From VRUE01 sp963745915 (GTDB lineage: Bacteria > Actinomycetota > Thermoleophilia > Solirubrobacterales > 70-9): DNA of 64,000 bases. The stretch spans positions 1,736,001 through 1,800,000 of the forward strand of contig CAVUZA010000002.1 in the NCBI GenBank assembly GCA_963745915.1, written 5' to 3'. A program made the position numbers and the translations under genes. A model generated the notes under the pieces. That model had not been told where the DNA came from. It saw only the letters and a list, made by a program, of their open reading frames with translations, and did no database searches. Below are positions 33,581 to 41,651 of the stretch, piece by piece. Within the stretch, counting starts at the first letter, position 1. Each line of letters begins with the position of its first letter.

Positions 33581-34909
33581 ATGAAGAGGAGGGACCAAGG
33601 GCAGGCGCTCCCCCTCGCCCTCGGGGGAGCCTTGGCGCTGGCCGCCGCGACCCTGGCGCTGGTCGCGATCGCCGGCGCGGCGACGGGGAAGGGGCGCGAG
33701 CAGCGGGCGGCGGACCTGGCGGCGATCTCGGCGGCGAGGTCGCTGCGCGACGACCTGCCGCGGCTGCTCTCGCCCCCGACCCTCGGCGGCGGGCGGCCCA
33801 ACCCGGCGCGGATGGCCAAGCTGGCCTACCTGCGGCGCGCGCGGGCGGCGGCGCTCGCCGCGGCTGCCGAGAACGGGGTCGGGGCGGCCGCGGTGCGGGT
33901 CGCCTTTCCCGATCGCGGCACGTTTGCGCCGCTGCGGGTGCGGGTCGTCGTCCTCGCTCGCCTCGACCTCGCCGGCGGCGGGCGGGTCAGGGCCGCGGCG
34001 ACGGCCGAAGCCGGCGCGCCCGCCGCGGCGACGGTCGGCGGCGGGGCGCCGCAGCGGGCCAGCGGCGGCGGCTACGGCGGCACGCTCGTCTACCGCGACG
34101 GCCACGGCATGCGCCCCGACGTCGCCTCCGCCTACGACCGCATGGCCGCCGCGGCGGCCGGGGCCGGCCTCGACCTGATCGTCAACTCGGGCTTCCGCTC
34201 CGACGCCGAACAGGCGGCCCTCTTCGCCGCCCACCCCGACCCGACCTGGGTCGCGCCGCCCGGCCACTCGCTGCACCGCTGCGCCACCGAGCTCGACCTC
34301 GGGCCGGAATCGGCCTACGGCTGGCTCGCCGCCAACGCCGGCCACTTCGGTTTCGTCCAGCGCTACTCGTGGGAGGCCTGGCACTACGGCTTCACCGCCG
34401 GCCCGCCGCCCTGCTCGGCGGCCGGCGAGGGGGTCGGCGCCGGCGGCGGGGACGGCGCCCTGGCCGGCGCCCCGCTGCCCGGCTTCGTGCCCGCCCCGTT
34501 CCGCGGCCCGATCCTGCGCGCGGCGACCCGCTGGAACGTCTCGGCGGCGCTGCTCGCCGGCCAGCTGATGGCCGAGTCCGGGTTCGACCCCTACGCCGGC
34601 TCTCCGGCCGGGGCGCAGGGCATCGCCCAGTTCATCCCCTCGACCGCCGCCGCCTACGGCCTGCGCGACCCCTACGACGCCGAGGAAGCGATCGACGCCG
34701 AGGCCCACCTGATGTCCGACCTGCTGCGCCGCTTCGGCGACCCGGCGCTCGCCCTCGCCGCCTACAACGCCGGCCCGGCCCCGGTCGCGGTCTGCGGCTG
34801 CGTCCCCGCCTATTCCGAGACCCAGGCCTACGTCAGCCGCATCCTCGCCCTCGTCGGCGGCGCCGGCGCCCTCGCCGTGCCGAGCTTCGAAGTGAGGCTG
34901 GTCGACTGA
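33581..34909 (+). CDS. TadG-like + VanY carboxypeptidase + SLT transglycosylase fusion
   Basis: A 442-residue three-part protein. Residues ~1-60: prepilin-like head DQGQALPLALGGALALAAAT with one helix and QRAADLAAISAARSL, as in TadG/TadE-like proteins. Residues ~150-275: VanY D-Ala-D-Ala carboxypeptidase with VNSGFRSDAEQ, metal ligands in HSLHRCATELDLG and WEAWHYGF. Residues ~310-430: soluble lytic transglycosylase with catalytic Glu in LMAESGFDPYAG, GAQGIAQFIPSTAAAYG and ALAAYNAGP. It could anchor at the cell surface and open peptidoglycan for a pilus. One ligand motif has Cys where Gly is usual (HRCATELD). Confidence 0.82.
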   Translation: MKRRDQGQALPLALGGALALAAATLALVAIAGAATGKGREQRAADLAAISAARSLRDDLPRLLSPPTLGGGRPNPARMAKLAYLRRARAAALAAAAENGVGAAAVRVAFPDRGTFAPLRVRVVVLARLDLAGGGRVRAAATAEAGAPAAATVGGGAPQRASGGGYGGTLVYRDGHGMRPDVASAYDRMAAAAAGAGLDLIVNSGFRSDAEQAALFAAHPDPTWVAPPGHSLHRCATELDLGPESAYGWLAANAGHFGFVQRYSWEAWHYGFTAGPPPCSAAGEGVGAGGGDGALAGAPLPGFVPAPFRGPILRAATRWNVSAALLAGQLMAESGFDPYAGSPAGAQGIAQFIPSTAAAYGLRDPYDAEEAIDAEAHLMSDLLRRFGDPALALAAYNAGPAPVAVCGCVPAYSETQAYVSRILALVGGAGALAVPSFEVRLVD

Positions 34910-34943
34910 TGGCCGCTGCCCTCGCCCCTCCGCGCAAGCCAAA

Positions 34944-34962
34944 ACACCTCAAGGTGTATAAT
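34944..34962 (+). promoter_or_regulatory. vapBC promoter and operator
   Basis: ACACCT-CA-AGGTGT (34944-34957) is an inverted repeat overlapping a perfect TATAAT -10 box (34957-34962). The ATG follows ten bases later, so the mRNA may be nearly leaderless. An extra GGTGT half-site follows. The arrangement is typical of antitoxin autorepression. Confidence 0.65.
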
Positions 34963-34971
34963 GGTGTAACC

Positions 34972-35181
34972 ATGCGCACGAACATCGAGATCGACGAGGT
35001 CCTGGTCGAGCGGGCGATGCGCCTCTACCGCCTGCGCAGCAAGCGCGAGGCGGTCGACCTCGCCCTGCGCCGCCTGGTCGGCGAGCCGATGGGCCGCGAG
35101 GAGCTGCTCGCCAGCGAGGGCAGCGGCTGGGCCGGCGAGCTGTCCGAGGTCCGCGCGCGTGACGAGGTCGCCGAGCCGTGA
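34972..35181 (+). CDS. VapB-type antitoxin
   Basis: A 69-residue ribbon-helix-helix antitoxin of the VapB/DUF2191 kind: RTNIEIDEVLVERAMRLY and SKREAVDLALRRLVG. ATG at 34972 follows a clear promoter. It overlaps the toxin GTG by four bases. Confidence 0.88.
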   Translation: MRTNIEIDEVLVERAMRLYRLRSKREAVDLALRRLVGEPMGREELLASEGSGWAGELSEVRARDEVAEP

Positions 35182-35579
35182 TCCTGGTCGACACCTCGGC
35201 CTGGGTCGAGTTCCTGCGCGCCACCGGCAGCGCGGCGAACCAGCGGGTCCGCGCCGCCCTGGAGGCGGGGGAGGAGCTCGCCTGCACCGACGTGGTCGTG
35301 ATGGAGATCCTCGCCGGCGCCCGCGACGACGCCGACCGCGAACGCCTGCGCCGCCTCCTGCACGGCCTCGAGTTCCTCGCCGTCGAGGGGCCGACCGACT
35401 ACGAGCAGGCGGCTGAGATCTACCGCCTCTGCCGCCGTGGCGGCGAGACGCCGCGCAAGCTCAGCGACTGCCTGATCGCCGCCGTCGCGATCCGCAGCGA
35501 CGCTCCGCTGCTCCACGCCGACGCCGACTTCGATGCGATCGCCCGCCACGCGCCGCTGCGGCTCGCTGCCGCAGGTTGA
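35178..35579 (+). CDS. VapC-type PIN toxin
   Basis: A 133-residue PIN nuclease: ILVDTSAWVEFLRATGS carries the first Asp, VVMEILAGA the Glu, LSDCLIAAVAI the third acid and HADADFDAIA the fourth. It is presumably an RNase toxin neutralised by the preceding VapB. GTG start within the vapB stop (GTGA). Confidence 0.9.
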   Translation: MILVDTSAWVEFLRATGSAANQRVRAALEAGEELACTDVVVMEILAGARDDADRERLRRLLHGLEFLAVEGPTDYEQAAEIYRLCRRGGETPRKLSDCLIAAVAIRSDAPLLHADADFDAIARHAPLRLAAAG

Positions 35580-35591
35580 CGGTCGAGCGGG

Positions 35592-36968
35592 TCAGCTGCG
35601 CTCGCGGGCGGCGCTCCACTGGCGCCGCTTCTCGGCGTACTCGGAGGGCAGCGTGATGTTCAGCTGCTCGGCGATCGTCAGCCAGCGCAGAGCGCCGTCG
35701 TAGTCCTGCCAGCGGGCGTCGGCGTCGGCGCCGGCCAGCGCCAGCTCGACCGTTTCCTGATGCGCGGCGGCCGATTCCTCCATGTCCTCGCCGTGCAGCG
35801 CCGGTACGTCCTCCAGCGCCTGCTCACCCTCCTCTTCGCCGGTCAGGTAGGGGGCGAGGTGTTTGGCGGCGATCTTCACCGGCGGCCACCAGAGCGGCAC
35901 CGCCCCGGCAGCGGACGCGACGCCCGAGCCCGCGACCCCGGATCTCAGGTACAGGGGCGCGGCACCGGTCAGCAGCGCGCCGCGCAGCACCGGGTGGAAG
36001 GGGGCGCTCGGGATCGCCGGATCGGCGCAGGCGGCGATCGAGGCGGCCGCGACGTCGGCCTGCTGGGCGGCGAGGCCTCCCTGCTTGATCGGGAACCAGG
36101 TCGCGTCGCCGGCCGCGAACTCGCGCTGCATCCCCTCGACCCGCATCTTCAGGTCGGTGCCGATGAAGCCGGACGGTCCCTGGGGCACGCCGGGGATCGG
36201 TGCCACCCTGAGCTCCGGCAGGGCGACGACGCGATCGGCCTCGATCAGCTTGCCGTCGGCCAGCACCAGCCCGGTGGGCTCGGCTGCGGACGGGGCGTGC
36301 GAGCCGCGGAACTCGACGCCCGCCGCCCGCAGCAGCGCCGCCAGCGCCTCGCTGGCGCGCCGCCCGAAGGAGTCCAGCGGCCGGCTCTCCTCGGTGGCGA
36401 TGATCAGCTCGACGTCGCCGAGGTCGTGCTCACGGGCGTGGTGCGCGGTGAGCAGCGCCAGCTCGTAGAGCGGCAGGCTCCAGCGCAGCCCGGTCGGGGC
36501 GGCGAAGGCGATCCGTTTCAGGTCGCCCGCCTCCAGCTCGTCGAGCAGCGTCCGGTAGGCGGCGTTGGCGAGCGGCCCGCCGTCGTAGTTGAGGGCCTCG
36601 GGGAACCGGTCAGTGCCGCGGGCGCCCACGGCGAGCAGCAGTGCGTCGTAGGCGCGCTCGGCGCCGCCCTGGGTGGTGACGGTGCGACGCTCGGGGTCCA
36701 CTGCGGTGACCGTGTCCTGGCGGAACTCCGCGCCGTGCTCGGTTGCCAGCTCGTCGAGCCGCAGCTCACGCGCCTCGCCGAGGCCGAAGGGCTCGGCGAT
36801 CGCCAGCGGCCGGTAGGCCATCCGTGGGCTGCCCGCGATCAACTCGATCCGCACCCTGTCTCCGAGCAGGTCGCGGAGCGCGAGCATCGCCTCCGCGCCG
36901 GCGATGCCGCCGCCGGCGATCGTCACGCGGAACGGGTTCTCGGCTGTCGCTCTGGCTTCGTCGCTCAT
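35592..36968 (-). CDS. FAD-dependent pyridine nucleotide-disulfide-type oxidoreductase (SQR/NDH-2-like)
   Basis: A 458-residue flavoprotein. FAD loop VTIAGGGIAGAEAMLALRD, AYRPLAIAEPFG, then DALLLAVGARG and FAAGDATWFPIKQGGLAAQQ, the usual order in sulfide:quinone reductase and type II NADH dehydrogenase relatives. The redox Cys pair of SQR is not obvious, so the acceptor and substrate are unknown. A C-terminal acidic tail (~70 residues, ALEDVPALHGEDMEESA) is unusual. Convergent with vapC. Confidence 0.78.
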   Translation of the reverse strand: MSDEARATAENPFRVTIAGGGIAGAEAMLALRDLLGDRVRIELIAGSPRMAYRPLAIAEPFGLGEARELRLDELATEHGAEFRQDTVTAVDPERRTVTTQGGAERAYDALLLAVGARGTDRFPEALNYDGGPLANAAYRTLLDELEAGDLKRIAFAAPTGLRWSLPLYELALLTAHHAREHDLGDVELIIATEESRPLDSFGRRASEALAALLRAAGVEFRGSHAPSAAEPTGLVLADGKLIEADRVVALPELRVAPIPGVPQGPSGFIGTDLKMRVEGMQREFAAGDATWFPIKQGGLAAQQADVAAASIAACADPAIPSAPFHPVLRGALLTGAAPLYLRSGVAGSGVASAAGAVPLWWPPVKIAAKHLAPYLTGEEEGEQALEDVPALHGEDMEESAAAHQETVELALAGADADARWQDYDGALRWLTIAEQLNITLPSEYAEKRRQWSAARERS

Positions 36969-37078
36969 CTGCGTTTCCGGCTGCGGGGCGGGATTCTGTC
37001 ACGAAGCGGCTCGAGGCACGCCCACCGGCGCGCTCCGCGGCGGGCCCGCGCCGCCCCGATCTCCTAGACTGCGCGGCG

Positions 37079-37552
37079 ATGGCGACCGTCGAGGTCAACG
37101 GCATCGAGGGCATGCACTCGGTGCTCGGGCAGGAGATCGGCCCGAGCGAGTGGCGCACCGTCACCCAGGCGGACATCGACGCCTTCGCCGAGCTCTCCGG
37201 CGACGACCAGTGGATCCACGTCGACGTCGAGCGGGCCAAGGCGGAGAGCCCCTTCGGCACCACGATCGCCCACGGCAACCTCACCCTCTCACTGGTCGAC
37301 GGCTTCCGCAAGGAGCTGATCTCCTCGACCGGCTTCGCCCTCGGCGTCAACTACGGCTGGGACAAGATCCGCTTCCCCGCCCCGGTCCCGGTCGACGCCC
37401 GCGTCCGCGCCCGCGCCGAGGTCGTCTCGGTCGACGACAAGGGCGGCGGCTGGTACCAGGTCATCACCCGCTTCACCCTCGAGGTCGAGGGCAACGAGAA
37501 GCCCTGCTTCGTCGGCGACTCGGTGACGCGGGTAATGGCGCCAGCGAGTTAG
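37079..37552 (+). CDS. MaoC-like (R)-hydratase, copy 1
   Basis: A 157-residue hot-dog-fold protein: TQADIDAFAELSGDDQWIHV is the MaoC catalytic region (Asp and His) and GTTIAHGNLTLSL the second conserved stretch. It likely hydrates enoyl-CoA. Nearly identical to the gene at 38407 (about five residue changes). Both have the same TAGACTGCGCGGCG just before ATG. A stem-loop at 37556 follows at once. Confidence 0.92.
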   Translation: MATVEVNGIEGMHSVLGQEIGPSEWRTVTQADIDAFAELSGDDQWIHVDVERAKAESPFGTTIAHGNLTLSLVDGFRKELISSTGFALGVNYGWDKIRFPAPVPVDARVRARAEVVSVDDKGGGWYQVITRFTLEVEGNEKPCFVGDSVTRVMAPAS

Positions 37553-37555
37553 CGC

Positions 37556-37595
37556 TGTGGAGTTTAGGGCCCCGATGGGGTACCTAAAGTCCACA
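37556..37595. repeat. Imperfect hairpin after maoC copy 1
   Basis: TGTGGA..TTTAGG (37556-37568) pairs with CCTAAA..TCCACA (37583-37595) and CCCC with GGGG inside. It may end the maoC transcript. It also marks the start of a lower-GC stretch (37556-37790). Confidence 0.5.
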
Positions 37596-37769
37596 ACGGC
37601 ATTCGGCGATCGGCCTGCTCGAATAGCTCTACGTTTGCGGCGACCCAGCGTTCTCGACCAGCCCAGAGCGGTCTCATCGACGGCTGCGTTGCCCGATGGA
37701 CTGAAGTCTCTGCAATTTCTAAATATGCTCTATTGCGTACATCATTCTCAGCGCTAGGAGAAATGCAAA

Positions 37770-38030
37770 GTGGCAACCAGAATCGAATGCATCAACAAGC
37801 AGCCGAGGGAAGACCCGCACAAGCGGATCGAGCATGTGGGCGGCCGGGGCTGGAAACTCACCACGGATGAGGCGATCGCCAATATCGAGAACGGCGAGAG
37901 CTATGTAGTCGTCGCCGGAGAGCACACCGCCAACGTCATCGTCGCCGAGCACAACGGCCACAAATACCTGAAGACCGAAGCGGACGGCTACTCGCCGGAC
38001 AACCTCTTGTCGCTGGCCGAGTGCGCCTGA
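37770..38030 (+). CDS. DUF3892 family protein
   Basis: An 86-residue protein matching DUF3892: RIECINKQPREDPHKRIEHV, VGGRGWKLTTDEAIANIENG, then GHKYLKTEADGYSPDNLLSL and a final Cys. Function unknown. GTG at 37770 is preceded by AGGAG nine bases upstream. It lies in DNA of lower GC than its neighbours, between two maoC copies, and ends in a strong terminator. Probably acquired. Confidence 0.85.
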   Translation: MATRIECINKQPREDPHKRIEHVGGRGWKLTTDEAIANIENGESYVVVAGEHTANVIVAEHNGHKYLKTEADGYSPDNLLSLAECA

Positions 38031-38047
38031 GTCCTCCCGTTTGCTGC

Positions 38048-38085
38048 ACCGGCCCGGCGCCCGCCGGTGGGGGCGCCGGGCCGGT
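38048..38085. terminator. 15-bp hairpin terminator between convergent genes
   Basis: ACCGGCCCGGCGCCC (38048-38062) pairs perfectly with GGGCGCCGGGCCGGT (38071-38085), followed by TT. It serves the DUF3892 gene and would also face the truncated cupredoxin. Confidence 0.8.
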
Positions 38086-38088
38086 TTC

Positions 38089-38310
38089 CTACTTGACCGT
38101 CAGCGTCCCTTCCATGCCGGCTTCGCGGTGGCCGGGGACCGAGCAGTAGAAGGTGTAGGTGCCGGGTTTGAGGTCGACGGTGGCGCTGGTCGATTCGCTG
38201 GCGATCAGTTCGGTGCCGCCGACGTCTTCGCCCTTGGCGTTTTCGATCTGCACGTCGTGGGTGAGGGCCTGCGGGTTGTCGAACTCGATCGTCACTTCGC
38301 CGGCTTCGAC
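38089..38310 (-). pseudogene. Truncated duplicate of cupredoxin lipoprotein gene
   Basis: The last ~70 codons match 40290-40500 almost base for base: GEVTIEFDNPQALTHDVQIE through GTYTFYCSVPGHREAGMEGT with one residue changed. Copper ligands are kept. But upstream of 38310 the sequence is unrelated and the signal peptide, lipobox and linker are missing. A frame stays open to GTG 38382, reading LTATPATARLIPLDRQRD, so a short cytoplasmic product is possible but unlikely to work. Confidence 0.8.
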
Positions 38311-38406
38311 GCGATCGCCCGGCACGTCCCGCTGGCGATCGAGGGGAATTAGTCGAGCCGTGGCCGGCGTCGCCGTGAGCACTCCGTCGCACTAGACTGC
38401 GCGGCG

Positions 38407-38883
38407 ATGGCGACCGTCGAGATCAACGGCATCGAGGGCATGCACTCGGTGCTCGGGCAGGAGATCGGCCCGAGCGAGTGGCGCACCGTCACCCAGGCTG
38501 ACATCGACACCTTCGCCGAGCTCTCCGGCGACGACCAGTGGATCCACGTCGACGTCGAGCGGGCCAAGGCGGAGAGCCCCTTCGGCACCACGATCGCCCA
38601 CGGCAACCTCACCCTCTCGCTGGTCGACGGCTTCCGCAAGGAACTGATCTCCTCGACCGGCTTCGCCCTCGGCGTCAACTACGGCTGGGACAAGATCCGC
38701 TTCCCGGCGCCCGTCCCGGTCGACTCCCGCGTCCGCGCCCGCGCCGAGGTCGTCTCGGTCGACGACAAGGGCGGCGGCTGGTACCAGGTAGTCACCCGCT
38801 TCACGCTCGAGGTCGAGGGCAACGAGAAGCCCTGCTTCGTCGGCGACTCGGTGACGCGGGTAATGGCACCCGCCGACACTTAG
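38407..38883 (+). CDS. MaoC-like (R)-hydratase, copy 2
   Basis: A 158-residue near-twin of copy 1, with changes such as Val to Ile early, Ala to Thr in DIDTFAEL, Ala to Ser and Ile to Val, and a different C-terminus (APADT). Catalytic Asp/His region TFAELSGDDQWIHV is intact. The upstream bases CTAGACTGCGCGGCG before ATG match copy 1. It lies between the truncated cupredoxin and a toxin-antitoxin pair. Confidence 0.92.
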   Translation: MATVEINGIEGMHSVLGQEIGPSEWRTVTQADIDTFAELSGDDQWIHVDVERAKAESPFGTTIAHGNLTLSLVDGFRKELISSTGFALGVNYGWDKIRFPAPVPVDSRVRARAEVVSVDDKGGGWYQVVTRFTLEVEGNEKPCFVGDSVTRVMAPADT

Positions 38884-38943
38884 GCTCCATCGGCCTCCTT
38901 CATAGGCGATTCCGTCCAGTTCGTGATGCCCGCCGACGGATGC

Positions 38944-39456
38944 CTAGCCGAGGGTCCGGCGCACTGCGTCCAAAGGAACCATCAGGGTTAGCGGCTCTGC
39001 ACTCGTTGGCTTGAACCCAAAGCGCGCATAGAAGGCGGCAGCCTCCTCATCGAGTGCATGGACGAGGACGGCACGCATGGCGATTGAGCGCGAGGCGCGC
39101 TCAGTGCGCTGCAGAGCATCGAGGAGGAGGCTGCGACCTAGGCCGGCACCCTGCGCGGAGTGATCGATGGCGAGACGGGCGATCAGGCAGACGGGGATCG
39201 GGAAGCGCTGGGACGTTCCGTGCTGCACCTCACCGGTTGCCTCGCCCTGCTCAACCTGGGAGGCGACCAGCGTGTAGTAGCCGACAACGTCGGTCTCTCC
39301 TCGCCGGCAGACCACGAAGGTCCGGGCGGTGTCTCGGCGCTGGCCTTGGCCCGCATAGGCGCGCAGCCACCGGTCTAGCTGCTCGCGGCCGCACGCGAAG
39401 CGATCGACCTGGTGCCGCGATCCGAGCGGCTCAACCGCTCCGAAGCGAGTGCTCAA
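38944..39456 (-). CDS. GNAT-family acetyltransferase toxin (TacT/AtaT-like)
   Basis: A 170-residue GNAT enzyme: LARLAIDHSAQGAGLGRSLL is the acetyl-CoA binding loop and VLVHALDEEAAAFYARFGF the conserved C-terminal Tyr region. Paired directly after a DUF1778 antitoxin (four-base overlap), so it is a toxin that probably acetylates charged tRNAs. Start ATG 39456. Confidence 0.88.
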   Translation of the reverse strand: MSTRFGAVEPLGSRHQVDRFACGREQLDRWLRAYAGQGQRRDTARTFVVCRRGETDVVGYYTLVASQVEQGEATGEVQHGTSQRFPIPVCLIARLAIDHSAQGAGLGRSLLLDALQRTERASRSIAMRAVLVHALDEEAAAFYARFGFKPTSAEPLTLMVPLDAVRRTLG

Positions 39457-39734
39457 TCGCCGAGAACGCTGGGACGCTCGGTCAGGGCGCTCAGGCCGGC
39501 CTCAAAGGAAGAGGGATCGTCCAGGGCCGCGAGAAAGCGGCCGGCCTCCTTTGGATTGAGCGCGATGCTCGTGCGCTCGGCCAGAACCTGCTCGGCCTCG
39601 CGGCGCGCCGCCTGGCGGACGAACTCACTGAGGGTCTGGCCTTGGGCGGCTGCGGCGGCTTGCTCCAGGTCGCGCTCCTCGTCGGTCATCCGGATCTCTA
39701 TCCGGCGCGTCTTGGCACTGGTGGCTGGCTCCAT
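39453..39734 (-). CDS. DUF1778 antitoxin
   Basis: A 93-residue ribbon-helix-helix antitoxin: RRIEIRMTDEERDLEQAAAA, GQTLSEFVRQAARREA. ATG at 39732-39734 is chosen over the longer frame because it matches the family and leaves the inverted repeat at 39747-39765 as the operator. First gene of the TA operon. Confidence 0.88.
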   Translation of the reverse strand: MEPATSAKTRRIEIRMTDEERDLEQAAAAAQGQTLSEFVRQAARREAEQVLAERTSIALNPKEAGRFLAALDDPSSFEAGLSALTERPSVLGD

Positions 39735-39746
39735 CGACGAGAGAGT

Positions 39747-39765
39747 GTACGGCCCTTGTCCGTAC
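39747..39765 (-). promoter_or_regulatory. Operator of the GNAT-DUF1778 operon
   Basis: GTACGG (39747-39752) and CCGTAC (39760-39765) form an inverted repeat with a seven-base spacer, 13 bases upstream of the antitoxin ATG. A typical autoregulation site. Confidence 0.6.
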
Positions 39766-39814
39766 GGTGCAAACCTAGGCCTGATTTCCGCATGGGAAAT
39801 GGCCAAACAATTAG

Positions 39815-39852
39815 TCGGCGACAGCGTCACCCGGGTGATGGCGCCGGCCTAA
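39815..39852 (+). pseudogene. 3' remnant of a third maoC copy
   Basis: These bases read VGDSVTRVMAPA and stop, the exact C-terminal peptide of both MaoC copies, though the DNA differs at several silent sites. Upstream sequence (39766-39814) is unrelated and lower in GC. So it derives from an older maoC whose body is lost, not from the two recent copies. Confidence 0.65.
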
Positions 39853-40277
39853 GCGCGGCGAGCCAGCTCGGCCACCGCCCGCTGGGCGCCGGGCAGCGCC
39901 CTTGCCGCCCGCGGGCCCATCAGCCGGCGCCAGAGGCCGGCAAGCGGGCCCTCGATGTAGATCGTGTTGGTCAGGCGGCAGCGGTCACCGGGCAGCGGCT
40001 CGATCGCGTGGCGGTGGCCCATGCGGGCGCCGGGCAGGCGCGACTCGTCGGTGAAGAGCCGGCCGTCCTCGAACTCGACCACCCGGAAGCGCAGGCGCAG
40101 CCCGGTCCCGAAGACGATCTTCGCCTCGGCCCCGAGCGCGAGCGGCCGGTCGAGGCTCGCCCGCCTGATCTCCGCGTTCCAGGCCGGCCAGGCGTCCGCG
40201 TCCGCGTAGGCCCGCTCCCAGACCGCCGCCGGCGGCACGTCGGCCTCGAGCGAGCTCGTCGTCTCCCAGCGTCCCAT
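39849..40277 (-). CDS. SRPBCC (START-like) superfamily protein
   Basis: A 142-residue protein with the polyketide-cyclase/SRPBCC pattern: TSSLEADVPPAAVWERAYAD, AWPAWNAEIRRASLDRP and a long C-terminal helix. These small proteins bind hydrophobic ligands in a cavity. No specific role can be assigned. Four bases overlap with the maoC remnant stop on the other strand. Confidence 0.78.
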   Translation of the reverse strand: MGRWETTSSLEADVPPAAVWERAYADADAWPAWNAEIRRASLDRPLALGAEAKIVFGTGLRLRFRVVEFEDGRLFTDESRLPGARMGHRHAIEPLPGDRCRLTNTIYIEGPLAGLWRRLMGPRAARALPGAQRAVAELARRA

Positions 40278-40289
40278 CGGCGGGCGCCC

Positions 40290-40745
40290 CTACTTGACCG
40301 TCAGCGTCCCTTCCATGCCGGCTTCGCGGTGGCCGGGGACCGAGCAGTAGAAGGTGTAGGTGCCGGGTTTGAGGTCGACGGTGGCGCTGGTCGATTCGCT
40401 GGCGATCAGGTCGGTGCCGCCGACGTCTTCGCCCTTGGCGTTTTCGATCTGCACGTCGTGGGTGAGGGCCTGCGGGTTGTCGAACTCGATCGTCACTTCG
40501 CCGGCTTCGGCGGTGGCGCTGTCGGTCGTGTAGGCGAGGCCGCCGCCCGGGTCGGCTTCGAAGGAGACGGTCGAGCCGCCGCCCGAGGAGCCGCCGGCCG
40601 CTTCTTCCTTGCCGCCGGCGCCGCCGCCGGCGGTCGTTTCGCCGCCCGAAGTCGTGGTCGAGCTGGAGCTGTCGTCGCTCCCGCCGCAGGCGGCCAGGGC
40701 GACGGACGCGAGGGCGAGGGCGAGTAGGGCGGCAAGCGGCTTCAT
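40290..40745 (-). CDS. Cupredoxin-like lipoprotein (intact copy)
   Basis: A 151-residue secreted lipoprotein: signal ALALASVALAACGGSD with lipobox, Ser/Gly-rich linker, then a plastocyanin-like domain with His in ALTHDVQIE and Cys, His, Met in FYCSVPGHREAGM. Probable extracytoplasmic electron carrier. Source of the truncated copy at 38089. Confidence 0.88.
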   Translation of the reverse strand: MKPLAALLALALASVALAACGGSDDSSSSTTTSGGETTAGGGAGGKEEAAGGSSGGGSTVSFEADPGGGLAYTTDSATAEAGEVTIEFDNPQALTHDVQIENAKGEDVGGTDLIASESTSATVDLKPGTYTFYCSVPGHREAGMEGTLTVK

Positions 40746-40815
40746 CGATCGAGTCCTTTCCTCGGGGAATGCTCAGAGGGACTGTAGCTGGATACGGGCG
40801 ATGCCCGCGGCCGGT

Positions 40816-41625
40816 TCAGCGGCCCTTGAACTGCGGCGTCTCGCCGCTGAAGAAGGCGATCGCGCCTTCGCGCAGGTCCTCGGTCGCCATGCTGTCGGCG
40901 ATCCCGTGCCGCTCCAGCTGCAGGTGCTCGGTGATCCCGTTCTCGATGCTGACGCCGACCAGCCGTTTGGCCATCTTCACGTAGTAGGGCGCCTTCTTGG
41001 CCAGCTCCTCGGCCTTGGCGCGGGCTGCGGCCATCACCTCGTCGGCCGCCACGACCTGCGAGACGAGGCCCTCCTCGAGCGCCTCGGCGGCGGTCAGGTT
41101 CGGGTCCTCGAGCAGGATCTCCAGCGCCCGCGAGGGGCCGACGACGCGGGGCAGGAAGTAGGTCATGCCGCCGTCCGGCGAGGCGCCGATGCGGCCGTAG
41201 GCGCAGGCAAGGAACGCCTTCTCGGAGGCGATCCGCAGGTCGCAGGCGAGGGCCAGCGAGAAGCCGGCGCCGGCCGCCGGCCCGTTGACCGCGGCGATCA
41301 CCGGGTAGGGGATGCGGCGCAGGTCGACGATCGCCATGTGCAGCGCCTCGGCCCCGCGGCGCACCTGCGCCGGCAGGTCGATCGAGTCGTCTTCGACGCC
41401 GTCGCGGAAGCCGTTGATGTCGCCGCCCGAGCAGAAGGCTGGGCCGGCGCCGGTGACGATCAGGCCGCGCAGCGGCGCCTGGTCGGCGAACCAGGCGAAG
41501 GCGGTGTCGAGCTCGAGGATCATCTCCGGGCTCATCGCGTTGAAGGCGTCGGGGCGGTCGAGGGTGAGCGTGCCGATCTCCCCGTCGACCTCGATCTTCA
41601 GCGTCTCCAGCTCAGGTGGGTTCAT
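40816..41625 (-). CDS. Enoyl-CoA hydratase/isomerase family protein
   Basis: A 269-residue crotonase-fold protein: DRPDAFNAMSPEMILELDTA, oxyanion hole segments GPAFCSGGDINGF and AVNGPAAGAGFSLALACDLR, then ARIGASPDGGMTYFLPRVVG (as YGRIGASPDGG). The usual Glu of the first catalytic position is replaced in the SPDGG segment (Asp-Gly), so the exact reaction (hydratase or isomerase) is open. Role in fatty acid or CoA ester breakdown. Confidence 0.88.
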   Translation of the reverse strand: MNPPELETLKIEVDGEIGTLTLDRPDAFNAMSPEMILELDTAFAWFADQAPLRGLIVTGAGPAFCSGGDINGFRDGVEDDSIDLPAQVRRGAEALHMAIVDLRRIPYPVIAAVNGPAAGAGFSLALACDLRIASEKAFLACAYGRIGASPDGGMTYFLPRVVGPSRALEILLEDPNLTAAEALEEGLVSQVVAADEVMAAARAKAEELAKKAPYYVKMAKRLVGVSIENGITEHLQLERHGIADSMATEDLREGAIAFFSGETPQFKGR

Positions 41626-41651
41626 GTGGGCGGCAGCCTACCCTTTGTCGG

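Noticed and set aside
37557..37757. 66-codon frame in the maoC-DUF3892 gap
   Set aside because: Begins inside a hairpin, no ribosome site, no family resemblance.
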